A model generated the notes under the pieces. The model saw only the letters and a list, made by a program, of their open reading frames with translations. It ran no database searches and was not told the origin of the DNA. A DNA stretch of 64,000 bases from Punica granatum (taxonomy: Eukaryota; Streptophyta; Magnoliopsida; Myrtales; Lythraceae): positions 20,093,363-20,157,362 of the forward strand of contig NC_045130.1 of assembly GCF_007655135.1 (NCBI RefSeq), written 5' to 3'. This document shows positions 30,801 to 45,100 of this stretch, piece by piece. How positions within the stretch are numbered: position 1 is the first letter of the stretch; each line of letters begins with the position of its first letter. The position numbers and the translations under genes were made by a program.

Positions 30801-33800
30801 GATCTTCGTAGGCCGAGTCCCTTCGTTAGATCCCCCACAGGGCCGAGCCCCTTCCATTCATCTTCCGTAGGCCGAGTCCCTTCGTTAGATCCCCCTCAGG
30901 GCCGAGTCCCTTCCATTCATCTTCCGTAGGGACCGAGTCCCTTCGTTAGGTCCCCACAGGGCCGAGTCCCTTCCATTCATCTTCGTAGGGCCGAGTCCCT
31001 TCGTTAGGTCCCCACAGGGCCGAGTCCCTTCCATTCATCTTCCGTAGGGCGGAGTCCCTTCGTTAGATCCCCCACAGGGCGAGTCCCTTCCATAGATCTT
31101 CCGTAGAGTCGAGTCCCTTCGTTAGATCCCACAGGGCCGAGTCCCTTCCATTGATCTTCCGTAGGGCCGAGTCCCTTCGTTAGATCCCCACAGGGCCGAG
31201 TACCTTCCATTCATCTTCCGTAGGGCCGAGTCCCTTCGTTAGATCCCCACAGGGCGAGTCCCTTCCATTCATCTTCCGTAGGGCCGAGTCCCTTCGTTAG
31301 ATCCCCCACAGGGGCGAGTCCCTTCCATTCATCTTCCGTAGGGCGAGTCCCTTCGTTAGATCCCCCACAGGGCCGAGTCCCTCCATTCATCTTCCGTAGG
31401 GCCGAGTCCCTTCCATTCATCTTCGTAGGGCCGAGTCCCTTCGTTAGATCCCCCACAGGGCCGAGTCCCTTCCATTCATCATCCGTAGGGCCGAGTCCCT
31501 TCGTTAGATCCCCCACAGGGCCGAGTCCCTTCCATTCATCTTCCGTAGGGCCGAGTCCCTTCGTTAGATCCCCGACAGGGCCGAGTCCCTTCCATTCATC
31601 TTCCGTAGGGCCGAGTCCCTTCGTTAGATCCCCCACAGGGCCGAGTCCCTTCCATTCGTCTCCGTAGGGCCGAGTCCCTTCGTTAGATCCCCCACAGGGC
31701 CGAGTCCCATCCATTCGTCTCCGTAGGGCCGAGTCCCTTCCATTCGTCTTCCGTAGGGCCGAGTCCCTCGTTAGATCCCCCACAGGGCGAGTCCCATCCA
31801 TTGCTCATCCGTAGGGCCGAGTCCCTTCGTTAGATCCCCACAAGGCCGAGTCCTTCCTTTGATCTTCGTAGGGTGATTCCTTCGTTAGATCTCCACAGGG
31901 CCGAGTCCCTTCCATTTGATCTTCCGTAGGGCCGAGTCCCTTCGTTAGATCCCCCACAGAGCCGAGTCCCTTCCATTCATCTTCCGTAGGGCCGAGTCCC
32001 TTCGTTAGATCCCATAGGGCCGAGTCCCTTCCATTTGATCTTCGTAGCGCCGAGTCCCTTCGTTAGATCCCCACAGGGGTCGAGTCCCTTCCATTGATCT
32101 TCGTAGGGCCGAGTCCCTTCGTTAGATCCCCCACAGGGCCGAGTCCCTTCCATTCATCATCCGTAGGGCGAGTCCCTTCGTTAGATCCCCACAGGGCCGA
32201 GTCCCTTCCATTCATCTTCCGTAGGGCCGAGTCCCTTCGTTAGATCCCCGACAGGGCCGAGTCCCTTCCATTCATCTTCCGTAGGGCCGAGTCCCTTCGT
32301 TAGATCCCCCACAGGGCCGAGTCCCTTCCATTCGTCTTCCGTAGGGCCGAGTCCCTTCGTTAGATCCCCACAGGGCCGAGTCCCATCCATTGATCATCCG
32401 TAGGGCTAGTCCCTTCGTTAGATCCCCCAAAGGCCGAGTCCTTTCCTTTGATCTTCGTAGGGTTGAGTCCCTTCGTTAGATCTCCCACAGGGCCGAGTCC
32501 CTTCATTTGATCTTCCGTAGGGCCGAGTCCCTTCGTTAGATCCCCCACAGAGCCGAGTCCCTTCCATTCATCTTCCGTAGGGCCGAGTCCCTTCGTTAGA
32601 TCCCCCACAGGGCCGAGTACATCCATTGATCATCCGTAGGGCCGAGTCCCTTCGTTAGATCCCCCACAGGCGAGTCCTTCCTTTGATCTTCGTAGGGTGA
32701 GTCCCTTCGTTAGATCCCCATAGGGCCGAGTCCCTTCCATTGATCTTCCGTAGGGCCGAATCCCTTCGTTAGATCCCCACAGGGCCGAGTCCCTTCCATT
32801 CATCTTCCGTAGGGCCGAGTCCCTTCGTTAGATCCCCCTCAGGGCCGAGTCCCTTCCATTCATCTTCCGTAGGACCGAGTCCCTTCGTTAGTCCCCACAG
32901 GGCCGAGTCCCTTCCATTCATCTTCCGTAGGGCCGAGTCCTTCTTAGGTCCCCACAGGGCGAGTCCCTTCCATTCATCTTCCGTAGGGCGGAGTCCCTTC
33001 GTTAGATCCCCCACAGGGCGGAGTCCCTTCCATAGATCTTCCGTAGAGTCGAGTCCCTTCGTTAGATCCCCACAGGGCCGAGTCCCTTCCATTGATCTTC
33101 CGTAGGGCCGAGTCCCTTCGTTAGATCCCCACAGGGCCGAGTACCTTCCATTCATCTTCCGTAGGGCCGAGTGCCTTCGTTAGATCCCCCACAGGGGCGA
33201 GTCCCTTCCATTCATCTTCCGTAGGGCCGAGTCCCTTCGTTAGATCCCCCACAGGGGCGAGTCCCTTCCATTCATCTTCCGTAGGGCCGAGTCCCTTCGT
33301 TAGATCCCCCACAGGGCCGAGTCCCTTCCATTCATCTTCCGTAGGGCCGAGTCCCTTCCATTCATCTTCCGTAGGGCCGAGTCCCTTCGTTAGATCCCCA
33401 CAGGGCCGAGTCCCTTCCATTCATCATCCGTAGGGCCGAGTCCCTTCGTTAGATCCCCCACAGGGCGAGTCCCTTCCATTCATCTTCCGTAGGGCCGAGT
33501 CCCTTCGTTAGATCCCCGACAGGGCCGAGTCCCTTCCATTCATCTTCCGTAGGGCCGAGTCCCTTCGTTAGATCCCCCACAGGGCCGAGTCCCTTCCATT
33601 CGTCTCCGTAGGGCCGAGTCCCTTCGTTAGATCCCCACAGGCCGAGTCCCATCCATTCGTCTCCGTAGGGCCGAGTCCCTTCCATTCGTCTTCCGTAGGG
33701 CCGAGTCCCTTCGTTAGATCCCCCACAGGGCCGAGTCCCATCCATTGCTCATCCGTAGGGCCGAGTCCCTTCGTTAGATCCCCCACAGGCCGAGTCCTTC

Positions 33801-36399
33801 CTTTGATCTTCGTAGGGTTGAGTCCCTTCGTTAGATCTCCACAGGGCCGAGTCCCTTCCATTGATCTTCCGTAGGGCCGAGTCCTTTCGTTAGATCCCCC
33901 ACAGAGCCGAGTCCCTCCATTCATCTTCCGTAGGGCCGAGTCCCTCGTTAGATCTCCCATAGGGCCGAGTCCCTTCCATTTGATCTTCCGTAGCGCCGAG
34001 TCCCTTCGTTAGATCCCCCACAGGGCGAGTCCTTCCATTGATCTTCCGTAGGGCCGAGTCCCTTCGTTAGATCCCCTACAGGGCCGAGTCCCTTCCATTG
34101 ATCTTCCGTAGGGCCGAGTCCCTTCGTTAGATCCCCACAGGGCCGAGTCCCTTCCTTTGATCTTCCGTAGGCCGAGTCCCGTCGTTAGATCCCTCCAGGG
34201 CCGAGTCCCTTCCATTGATCTTCCGTAGGCCGAGTCCCTTCGTCAGATCCCCACAGGGCGAGTCCCTTCCATTCATCTTCCGTAGGGCCGAGTCCCTTCG
34301 TTAGATCCCCACAGGGCCGAGTCCCTTCCATTCATCTTCCGTAGGGCCGAGTCCCTTCGTTAGATCCCCCTCAGGGCCGAGTCCCTTCCATTCATCTTCC
34401 GTAGGGCCGAGTCCCTTCGTTAGATCCCCACAGGGCCGAGTCCCTTCCATTCATCTTCCGTAGGCCGAGTCCCTTCGTTAGGTCCCCACAGGGCCGAGTC
34501 CCTTCCATTCATCTTCCGTAGGGCCGAGTCCCTTCGTTAGGTCCCCACAGGGCCGAGTCCCTTCCATTCATCTTCCGTAGGGCGGAGTCCCTTCGTTAGA
34601 TCCCCCACAGGCGGAGTCCCTTCCATTGATCTTCCGTAGAGTCGAGTCCCTTCGTTAGATCCCCACAGGCCGAGTCCCTTCCATTCATCTTCCGTAGGGC
34701 CGAGTGCCTTCGTTAGATCCCCCACAGGGGCGAGTAGTCCTTCCATCATCTTCCGTAGGGCCGAGTCCCTTCGTTAGATCCCCACAGGGGCGAGTCCCTT
34801 CCATTCATCTTCCCTAGGGCCGAGTCCCTTCGTTAGATCCCCCACAGGGCCGAGTCCCTTCCATTCATCTTCGTAGGGCCGAGTCCCTTCGTTAGATCCC
34901 CCACAGGGCCGAGTCCCTTCCATTCATCTTCCGTAGGGCCGAGTCCCTTCGTTAGATCCCCACAGGGCCGAGTCCCTTCCATTCATCTTCCGTAGGGCCG
35001 AGTCCCTTCGTTGATCCCCCACAGGGCCGAGTCCCTTCCATTGTCTCCGTAGGGCCGAGTCCCTTCGTTAGATCCCCCACAGGGCCGAGTCCCATCCATT
35101 GTCTCCGTAGGGCCGAGTCCCTTCGTTAGATCCCCCACAGGGCCGAGTCCCTTCCATTGTCTTCCGTAGGGCCGAGTCCCTTCGTTAGATCCCCCACAGG
35201 GCCGAGTCCCATCCATTGATCTTCCGTAGGGCCGAGTCCCTTCGTTAGATCCCCCAAAGGCCGAGTCCCTTCCTTGATCTCGTAGGGTTGAGTCCCTTCG
35301 TTAGATCCCCACAGGGCCGAGTCCCTTCCATTGATCTTCCGTAGGGCCGAGTCCCTTCGTTAGATCCCCCACAGGCCGAGTCCCTTCCATTCATCTTCCG
35401 TAGGGCCGAGTCCCTTCGTTAGATCCCCCACAGGGCCGAGTACCATCCATTGATCATCCGTAGGGCCGAGTCCCTTCGTTAGATCCCCACAAGGCCGAGT
35501 CCTTTCTTTGATCTTCGTAGGGTTGAGTCCCTTCGTTAGATCTCCCATAGGGCCGAGTCCCTTCCATTTGATCTTCCGTAGGGCCGAGTCCCTTCGTTAG
35601 ATCCCCCACAGGGCCGAGTCCCTTCCATTCATCTTCCGTAGGGCCGAGTCCCTTCGTTAGATCCCCCTCAGGGCCGAGTCCCTTCCATTCATCTTCCGTA
35701 GGACCGAGTCCCTTCGTTAGGTCCCCCACAGGGCCGAGTCCCTTCCATTCATCTTCCGTAGGGCCGAGTCCCTTCGTTAGGTCCCACAGGGCCGAGTCCC
35801 TTCCATTCATCTTCCGTAGGGCGGAGTCCCTTCGTTAGATCCCCACAGGGCGGAGTCCCTTCCATAGATCTTCCGTAGAGGTCGAGTCCCTTCGTTAGAT
35901 CCCCACAGGGCCGAGTCCCTTCCATTGATCTTCCGTAGGGCCGAGTCCCTTCGTTAGATCCCCACAGGGCCGAGTCCTTCCATTCATCTTCGTAGGGCCG
36001 AGTCCCTTCGTTAGATCCCCCACAGGGGCGAGTCCCTTCCATTCATCTTCCGTAGGGCCGAGTCCCTTCGTTAGATCCCCCACAGGGGCGAGTCCCTTCC
36101 ATTCATCTTCCGTAGGGCCGAGTCCCTTCGTTAGATCCCCCACAGGGCCGAGTCCCTTCCATTCATCTTCCGTAGGGCCGAGTCCCTTCCATTCATCTTC
36201 CGTAGGGCCGAGTCCCTTCGTTAGATCCCCCACAGGGCCGAGTCCCTTCCATTCATCATCCGTAGGGCCGAGTCCCTTCGTTAGATCCCCCACAGGGCCG
36301 AGTCCCTTCCATTCATCTTCCGTAGGGCCGAGTCCCTTCGTTAGATCCCCGACAGGGCCGAGTCCCTTTCCATCATCTCCGTAGGGCCGAGTCCCTTCG

Positions 36400-39120
36400 T
36401 TAGATCCCCCACAGGGCCGAGTCCCTTCCATTCGTCTCCGTAGGGCCGAGTCCCTTCGTTAGATCCCCCACAGGGCCGAGTCCCATCCATTCGTCTCCGT
36501 AGGGCCGAGTCCCTTCCATTCGTTCCGTAGGGCCGAGTCCCTTCGTTAGATCCCCACAGGGCCGAGTCCCATCCATTGCTCATCCGTAGGGCCGAGTCCC
36601 TTCGTTAGATCCCCCCAGGCCGAGTCCTTTCCTTTGATCTTCGTAGGGTTGATTCCCTTCGTTAGATCTCCCACAGGGCCGAGTCCCTTCCATTTGATCT
36701 TCCGTAGGGCCGAGTCCCTTCGTTAGATCCCCCACAGAGCCGAGTCCCTTCCATTCATCTTCCGTAGGGCCGAGTCCCTTCGTTAGATCCCCCACAGGGC
36801 CGAGTCCCATCCATTGATCATCCGTAGGCCGAGTCCCTTCGTTAGATCCCCCACAAGGCCGAGTCCTTTCCTTTGATCTTCGTAGGGTTGAGTCCCTTCG
36901 TTAGATCTCCCAAAGGGCCGAGTCCCTTCCATTTGATCTTCCGTAGGGCCGAGTCCCTTCGTTAGATCCCCTACAGGGTCGAGTCCCTTCCATTGATCTT
37001 CCGTAGGGCCGAGTCCCTTCGTTAGATCCCCTACAGGGCCGAGTCCCTTCCTTTGATCTTCAGTAGGGCCGAGTCCCGTCGTTAGATCCCTCCAGGGCCG
37101 AGTCCCTTCCATTGATCTTCCGTAGGGCCGAGTCCCTTCGTTAGATCCCCACAGGGCCGAGTCCCTTCCATTCATCTTCGGTAGGGCCGAGTCCCGTCGT
37201 TAGATCCCTCCAGGGCCGAGTCCCTTCCATTGATCTTCCGTAGGGCCGAGTCCCGTCGTTAGATCCCTCCAGGGCCGAGTCCCTTCCATTGATCTTCCGT
37301 AGGGCCGAGTCCCTTCGTTAGATCCCCACAGGGCCGAGTCCCTTCCATTCATCTTCGGTAGGGCCGAGTCCCTTCGTTAGATCCCCCACAGGGCCGAGCC
37401 CCTTCCATTCATCTTCGTAGGGCGAGTCCCTTCGTTAGATCCCCCTCAGGGCCGAGTCCCTTCCATTCATCTTCCGTAGGGACCGAGTCCCTTCGTTAGG
37501 TCCCCACAGGGCCGAGTCCCTTCCATTCATCTTCCGTAGGGCCGAGTCCCTTCGTTAGCTCCCCACAGGGCCGAGTCCCTTCCATTCATCTTCCGTAGGG
37601 CGGAGTCCCTTCGTTAGATCCCCCACAGGGCGAGTCCCTTCCATTGATCTTCCGTAGATCGAGTCCCTTCGTTAGATCCCCACAGGCCGAGTCCCTTCCA
37701 TTGATCTTCCGTAGGGCCGAGTCCCTTCGTTAGATCCCCACAGGGTCGAGTACCTTCCATTCATCTTCCGTAGGTCGAGTGCCTTCGTTAGATCCCCCAC
37801 GGGGCGAGTCCCTTCCATTCATCTTCCGTAGGGCCGAGTCCCTTCGTTAGATCCCCCACAGGGGCGAGTCCTTCCATTCATCTTCCCTAGGCCGAGTCCC
37901 TTCGTTAGATCCCCACATGGGCGAGTCCCTTCCATTCATCTTCGTAGGGCCGAGTCCCTTCGTTAGATCCCCCACAGGGGCGAGTCCCTTCCATCATCTT
38001 CCGTAGGGCCGAGTCCCTTCGTTAGATCCCCCACAGGGCCGAGTCCCATCCATTCGTCTCCGTAGGGCCGAGTCCCTTCCATTCGTCTTCCGTAGGGCCG
38101 AGTCCCTTCGTTAGATCCCCCACAGGGCCGAGTCCCATCCATTGCTCATCCGTAGGGCCGAGTCCCTTCGTTAGATCCCCCACAAGGCCGAGTCCTTTCC
38201 TTTGATCTTCGTAGGGTTGATTCCCTTCGTTAGATCTCCCACAGGGCCGAGTCCCTTCCATTTGATCTTCCGTAGGGCCGAGTCCCTTCGTTAGATCCCC
38301 CACAGAGCCGAGTCCTTCCATTCATCTTCCGTAGGGCCGAGTCCCTTCGTTAGATCCCCCACAGGGCCGAGTCCATCCATTGATCATCCGTAAGGCCGAG
38401 TCCCTTCGTTAGATCCCCCACAAGCCGAGTCCTTTCCTTGATCTTCGTAGGGTTGAGTCCTTCGTTAGATCTCCCAAAGGGCCGAGTCCCTTCCATTTGA
38501 TCTTCCGTAGGGCCGAGTCCCTTCGTTAGATCCCCTACAGGGTCGAGTCCCTTCCATTGATCTTCCGTAGGGCCGAGTCCCTTCGTTAGATCCCCTACAG
38601 GGCCGAGTCCCTTCCTTTGATCTTCAGTAGGGCCGAGTCCCGTCGTTAGATCCCTCCAGGGCCGAGTCCCTTCCATTGATCTTCCGTAGGGCCGAGTCCC
38701 TTCGTTAGATCCCCACAGGCCGAGTCCCTTCCATTCATCTTCGGTAGGGCCGAGTCCCTCGTTAGATCCCTCCAGGGCCGAGTCCCTTCCATTGATCTTC
38801 CGTAGGGCCGAGTCCCGTCGTTAGATCCCTCCAGGGCCGAGTCCCTTCCATTGATCTTCCGTAGGGCCGAGTCCCTTCGTTAGATCCCCACAGGGCCGAG
38901 TCCCTTCCATTCATCTTCGGTAGGGCCGAGTCCCTTCGTTAGATCCCCCACAGGGCCGAGCCCCTTCCATTCATCTTCCGTAGGGCCGAGTCCCTTCGTT
39001 AGATCCCCCTCAGGGCCGAGTCCCTTCCATTCATCTTCCGTAGGACCGAGTCCCTTCGTTAGGTCCCCACAGGGCCGAGTCCCTTCCATTCATCTTCCGT
39101 AGGGCCGAGTCCCTTCGTTA
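36400..39120. repeat. Duplication with ~1564-bp offset within the satellite
   Basis: Private markers recur at the same offset: CAGTAG 37061/38625 and CGGTAG 37179/38743, 1564 bp apart. The GGTTGA-type markers at 36648/38213 and 36887/38451 agree within one base. Both copies contain a run of monomers with TCCCTCCAGG. Confidence 0.7.
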
Positions 39121-42100
39121 GCTCCCCACAGGGCCGAGTCCCTTCCATTCATCTTCCGTAGGGCGGAGTCCCTTCGTTAGATCCCCCACAGGGCGGAGTC
39201 CCTTCCATTGATCTTCCGTAGAGTCGAGTCCCTTCGTTAGATCCCCACAGGGCCGAGTCCCTTCCATTGATCTTCCGTAGGGCCGAGTCCCTTCGTTAGA
39301 TCCCCACAGGGTCGAGTACCTTCCATTCATCTTCCGTAGGGCCGAGTGCCTTCGTTAGATCCCCCACAGGGGCGAGTCCCTTCCATTCATCTTCCGTAGG
39401 GCCGAGTCCCTTCGTTAGATCCCCCACAGGGGCGAGTCCCTTCCATTCATCTTCCCTAGGGCCGAGTCCCTTCGTTAGATCCCCCACAGGGGCGAGTCCC
39501 TTCCATTCATCTTCCGTAGGGCCGAGTCCCTTCGTTAGATCCCCCACAGGGGCGAGTCCCTTCCATTCATCTTCCGTAGGGCCGAGTCCCTTCGTTAGAT
39601 CCCCCACAGGGCCGAGTCCCTTCCATTCATCATCCGTAGGGCCGAGTCCCTTCCATTCATCTTCCGTAGGGCCGAGTCCCTTCGTTAGATCCCCCACAGG
39701 GCCGAGTCCCTTCCATTCATCTTCCGTAGGGCCGAGTCCCTTCGTTAGATCCCCCACACGACCGAGTCCCTTCCATTCGTCTCCGTAGGGCCGAGTCCCA
39801 TCCATTGATCATCCGTAGGGCCGAGTCCCTTCGTTAGATCCCCCACAAGGCCGAGTCCTTTCCTTTGATCTTCGTAGGGTTGAGTCCCTTCGTTAGATCT
39901 CCCACAGGGGCGAGTCCCTTCCATTCATCTTCCGTAGGGCCGAGTCCCTTCGTTAGATCACCCACAGGGCCGAGTCCCTTCCATTCATCATCCGTAGGGC
40001 CGAGTCCCTTCCATTGATCTTCCGTAGGGCCGAGTCCCTTCGTTAGATCCCCCACAGGGGCGAGTCCCTTCCATTCATCTTCCCTAGGGCCGAGTCCCTT
40101 CGTTAGATCCCCCACAGGGGCGAGTCCCTTCCATTCATCTTCCGTAGGGCCGAGTCCCTTCGTTAGATACCCCACAGGGCCGAGTCCCTTCCATTCATCT
40201 TCCGTAGGGCCGAGTCCCTTCGTTAGATCCCCCACAGGGGCGAGTCCCTTCCATTCATCTTCCGTAGGGCCGAGTCCCTTCGTTAGATCCCCCACAGGGC
40301 CGAGTCCCTTCCATTCATCATCCGTAGGGCCGAGTCCCTTCGTTAGATCCCCCACAGGGCCGAGTTCCTTCCATTCATCTTCCGTAGGGCGAGTCCCTTC
40401 GTTAGATCCTCCACAGGGCCGAGTCCCTTCCATTCATCTTCCGTAGGGCCGAGTCCCTTCGTTAGATCCCCCACAGGGCCGAGTCCCTTCCATTCGTCTC
40501 CGTAGGGCCGAGTCCCTTCGTTAGATCCCCCACAGGGCCGAGTCCCATCCATTCGTCTCCGTAGGGCCGAGTCCCTTCGTTAGATCCCCCACAGGGCCGA
40601 GTCCCTTCCATTCGTCTCCGTAGGGCCGAGTCCCTTCGTTAGATCCCCCACAGGGCCGAGTCCCATCCATTGCTCATCCGTAATGCCGAGTCCCTTCGTT
40701 AGATCCCCCACAAGGCCGAGTCCTTTCCTTTGATCTTCGTAGGGTTGATTCCCTTCGTTAGATCTCCCACAGGGGCGAGTCCCTTCCATTCATCTTCCGT
40801 AGGGCCGAGTCCCTTCGTTAGATCCCCCACAGGGCCGAGTCCCTTCCATTCATCATCCGTAGGGCCGAGTCCCTTCCATTCATCTTCCGTAGGGCCGAGT
40901 CCCTTCGTTAGATCCCCCTCAGGGCCGAGTCCCTTCCATTCATCTTCCGTAGGACCGAGTCCCTTCGTTAGATCCCCCACAGGGCCGAGTCCCATCCATT
41001 CGTCTCCGTAGGGCCGAGTCCCTTCGTTAGATCCCCCACAGGGCCGAGTCCCTTCCATTCGTCTTCCGTAGGGCCGAGTCCCTTCGTTAGATCCCCCACA
41101 GGGCCGAGTCCCATCCATTGCTCATCCGTAGGGCCGAGTCCCTTCGTTAGATCCCCCACAAGGCCGAGTCCTTTCCTTTGATCTTCGTAGGGTTGATTCC
41201 CTTCGTTAGATCTCCCACAGGGCCGAGTCCCTTCCATTTGATCTTTCGTAGGGCCGAGTCCCTTCGTTAGATCCCCCACAGGCCGAGTCCCTTCCATTCA
41301 TCTTCCGTAGGGCCGAGTCCCTTCGTTAGATCCCCCACAGGGCCGAGTCCCATCCATTGATCATCCGTAGGGCCGAGTCCCTTCGTTAGATCCCCACAAG
41401 GCCGAGTCCTTTCCTTTGATCTTCGTAGGGTTGAGTCCCTTCGTTAGATCTCCCAAAGGGCCGAGTCCCTTCCATTTGATCTTCCGTAGGGCCGAGTCCC
41501 TTCGTTAGATCCCCTACAGGGTCGAGTCCCTTCCATTGATCTTCCGTAGGGCCGAGTCCCTTCGTTAGATCCCCTACAAGGCCGAGTCCCTTCCTTTGAT
41601 CTTCGTAGGGCCGAGTCCCGTCGTTAGATCCCTCCAGGGCCGAGTCCCTTCCATTGATCTTCCGTAGGGCCGAGTCCCTTCGTTAGATCCCCACAGGGCC
41701 GAGTCCCTTCCATTCATCTTCGGTAGGGCCGAGTCCCTTCGTTAGATCCCCCACACGGCCGAGCCCCTTCCATTCATCTTCCGTAGGGCCGAGTCCCTTC
41801 GTTAGATCCCCCTCAGGGCCGAGTCCCTTCCATTCATCTTCCGTAGGACCGAGTCCCTTCGTTAGGTCCCCACAGGGCCGAGTCCCTTCCATTCATCTTC
41901 CGTAGGGCCGAGTCCCTTCGTTAGGTCCCCACAGGGCCGAGTCCCTTCCATTCATCTTCCGTAGGGCGGAGTCCCTTCGTTAGATCCCCCACAGGGCGGA
42001 GTCCCTTCCATTGATCTTCCGTAGAGTCGAGTCCCTTCGTTAGATCCCCACAGGGCCGAGTCCCTTCCATTGATCTTCCGTAGGGCCGAGTCCCTTCGTT

Positions 42101-45100
42101 AGATCCCCACAGGGCCGAGTACCTTCCATTCATCTTCCGTAGGGCCGAGTGCCTTCGTTAGATCCCCCACAGGGGCGAGTCCCTTCCTTCATCTTCTTCC
42201 GTAGGGCCGAGTCCCTTCGTTAGATCCCCACAGGGGCGAGTCCCTTCCATTCATCTTCCCTAGGGCCGAGTCCCTTCGTTAGATCCCCCACAGGGCGAGT
42301 CCCTTCCATTCATCTTCCGTAGGGCCGAGTCCCTTCGTTAGATCCCCACAGGGCCGAGTCCCTTCCATTCATCTTCCGTAGGGCCGAGTCCCTTCGTTAG
42401 ATCCCCCACAGGGGCGAGTCCCTTCCATTCATCTTCGTAGGGCCGAGTCCCTTCGTTAGATCCCCCACAGGGCCGAGTCCCTTCCATTCATCATCCGTAG
42501 GGCCGAGTCCCTTCCATTCATCTTCCGTAGGGCCGAGTCCCTTCGTTAGATCCCCCACAGGGCCGAGTCCCTTCCATTCATCTCCGTAGGCCGAGTCCCT
42601 TCGTTAGATCCCCCACACGACCGAGTCCCTTCCATTCGTCTCCGTAGGGCCGAGTCCCTTCGTTAGATCCCCCACAGGTCGAGTCCCATCCATCGTCTCC
42701 GTAGGGCCGAGTCCCTTCGTTAGATCCCCACAGGGCCGAGTCCCTTCCATTCGTCTTCCGTAGGGCCGAGTCCCTTCGTTAGATCCCCACAGGGCCGAGT
42801 CCCATCCATTGATCATCCGTAGGGCCGAGTCCCTTCGTTAGATCCCCCACAAGGCCGAGTCCTTTCCTTTGTCTTCGTAGGTTGAGTCCCTTCGTTAGAT
42901 CTCCCACAGGGCCGAGTCCCTTCCATTTGATCTTCCGTAAGGCCGAGTCCCTTCGTTAGATCCCCCACAGAGCCGAGTCCCTTCCATTCATCTTCCGTAG
43001 GGCCGAGTCCCTTCGTTAGATCCCCCACAGGGCCGAGTCCCATCCATTGATCATCCGTAGGGCCGAGTCCCTTCGTTAGATCCCCCACAGGCCGAGTCCC
43101 TTCCTTTGATCTTCGTAGGGTTGAGTCCCTTCGTTAGATCTCCCAGAGGGCCGAGTCCCTTCCATTTGATCTTCCGTAGGGCCGAGTCCCTTCGTTAGAT
43201 CCCCTACAGGGTCGAGTCCCTTCCATTGATCTTCCGTAGGGCCGAGTCCCTTCGTTAGATCCCCTACAGGGCCGAGTCCCTTCCTTTGATCTTCAGTAGG
43301 CCGAGTACCGTCGTTAGATCCCTCCAGGGCCGAGTCCCTTCCATTGATCTTCCGTAGGGCCGAGTCCCTTCGTTAGATCCCCACAGGGCCGAGTCCCTTC
43401 CATTCATCTTCGGTAGGGCCGAGTCCCTTCGTTAGATCCCCCACTGGGCCGAGCCCCTTCCATTCATCTTCGTAGGGCCGAGTCCCTTCGTTAGATCCCC
43501 TCAGGGCCGAGTCCCTTCCATTCATCTTCCGTAGGACCGAGTCCCTTCGTTAGATCCCCCAGGGCCGAGTCCCATCCATTCGTCTCCGTAGGGCCGAGTC
43601 CCTTCGTTTGATCCCCCACAGGGCCGAGTCCCTTCCATTCGTCTTCCGTAGGGCCGAGTCCTTCGTTAGATCCCCCACAGGGCCGAGTCCCATCCATTGA
43701 TCATCCGTAGGGCTAGGTCCCTTCGTTAGATCCCCCAAAAGGCCGAGTCCTTTCCTTTGATCTTCGTAGGGTTGAGTCCCTTCGTTAGATCTCCCACAGG
43801 GCCGAGTCCCTTCCATTTGATCTTCCGTAGGGCCGAGTCCCTTCGTTAGATCCCCCACAGAGCCGAGTCCTTCCATTCATCTTCCGTAGGGCCGAGTCCC
43901 TTCGTTAGATCCCCCACAGGCCGAGTACCATCCATTGATCATCCGTAGGGCCGAGTCCCTTCGTTAGATCCCCCACAAGGCCGAGTCCTTTCCTTTGATC
44001 TTCGTAGGGTTGAGTCCCTTCGTTAGATCTCCCATAGGGCCGAGTCCCTTCCATTTGATCTTCCGTAGGGCCGTGTCCCTTCGTTAGATCCCCTACAGGG
44101 TCGAGTCCCTTCCATTGATCTTCCGTAGGGCCGAGTCCCTTCGTTAGATCCCCTACAGGGCCGAGTCCCTTCCTTTGATCTTCAGTAGGGCCGAGTCCCG
44201 TCGTTAGATCCCTCGAGGGCCGAGTCCCTTCCATTGATCTTCCGTAGGGCCGAGTCCCTTCGTTAGATCCCCACAGGGCCGAGTCCCTTCATTCATCTTC
44301 GGTAGGGCCGAGTCCCTTCGTTAGATCCCCCACAGGGCCGAGCCCTTCCATTCATCTTCCGTAGGGCCGAGTCCCTTCGTTAGATCCCCCTCAGGGCCGA
44401 GTGCCTTCCATTCATCTTCCGTAGGACCGAGTCCCTTCGTTAGGTCCCCACAGGGCCGAGTCCCTTCCATTCATCTTCCGTAGGGCCGAGTCCCTTCGTT
44501 AGGTCCCCACAGGGCCGAGTCCCTTCCATTCATCTTCCGTAGGGCGGAGTCCCTTCGTTAGATCTCCCACAGGGCGGAGTCCCTTCCATAGATCTTCTTC
44601 CGTAGAGTCGAGTCCCTTCGTTAGATCCCCACAGGGCCGAGTCCCTTCCATTGATCTTCCGTAGGGCCGAGTCCCTTCGTTAGATCCCCACAGGGCCGAG
44701 TACCTTCCATTCATCTTCCGTAGGGCCGAGTGCCTTCGTTAGATCCCCACAGGGCGAGTCCCTTCCATTCATCTTCCGTAGGGCCGAGTCCCTTCGTTAG
44801 ATCCCCCACAGGGGCGAGTCCCTTCCATTCATCTTCCCTAGGGCCGAGTCCCTTCGTTAGATCCCCCACAGGGGCGAGTCCCTTCCATTCATCTTCCGTA
44901 GGGCCGAGTCCCTTCGTTAGATCCCCACCCTGGGCGACCTCCACAGGGCCAGTCCCTTCCATTCATCTTCCGTAGGTCCGAGTCCCTTCGTTAGATCCCC
45001 CACAGGGGCGAGTCCCTTCCATTCATCTTCCGTAGGGCCGAGTCCCTTCGTTAGATCCCCCACAGGGCCGAGTCCCTTCCATTCATCATCCGTAGGGCCG

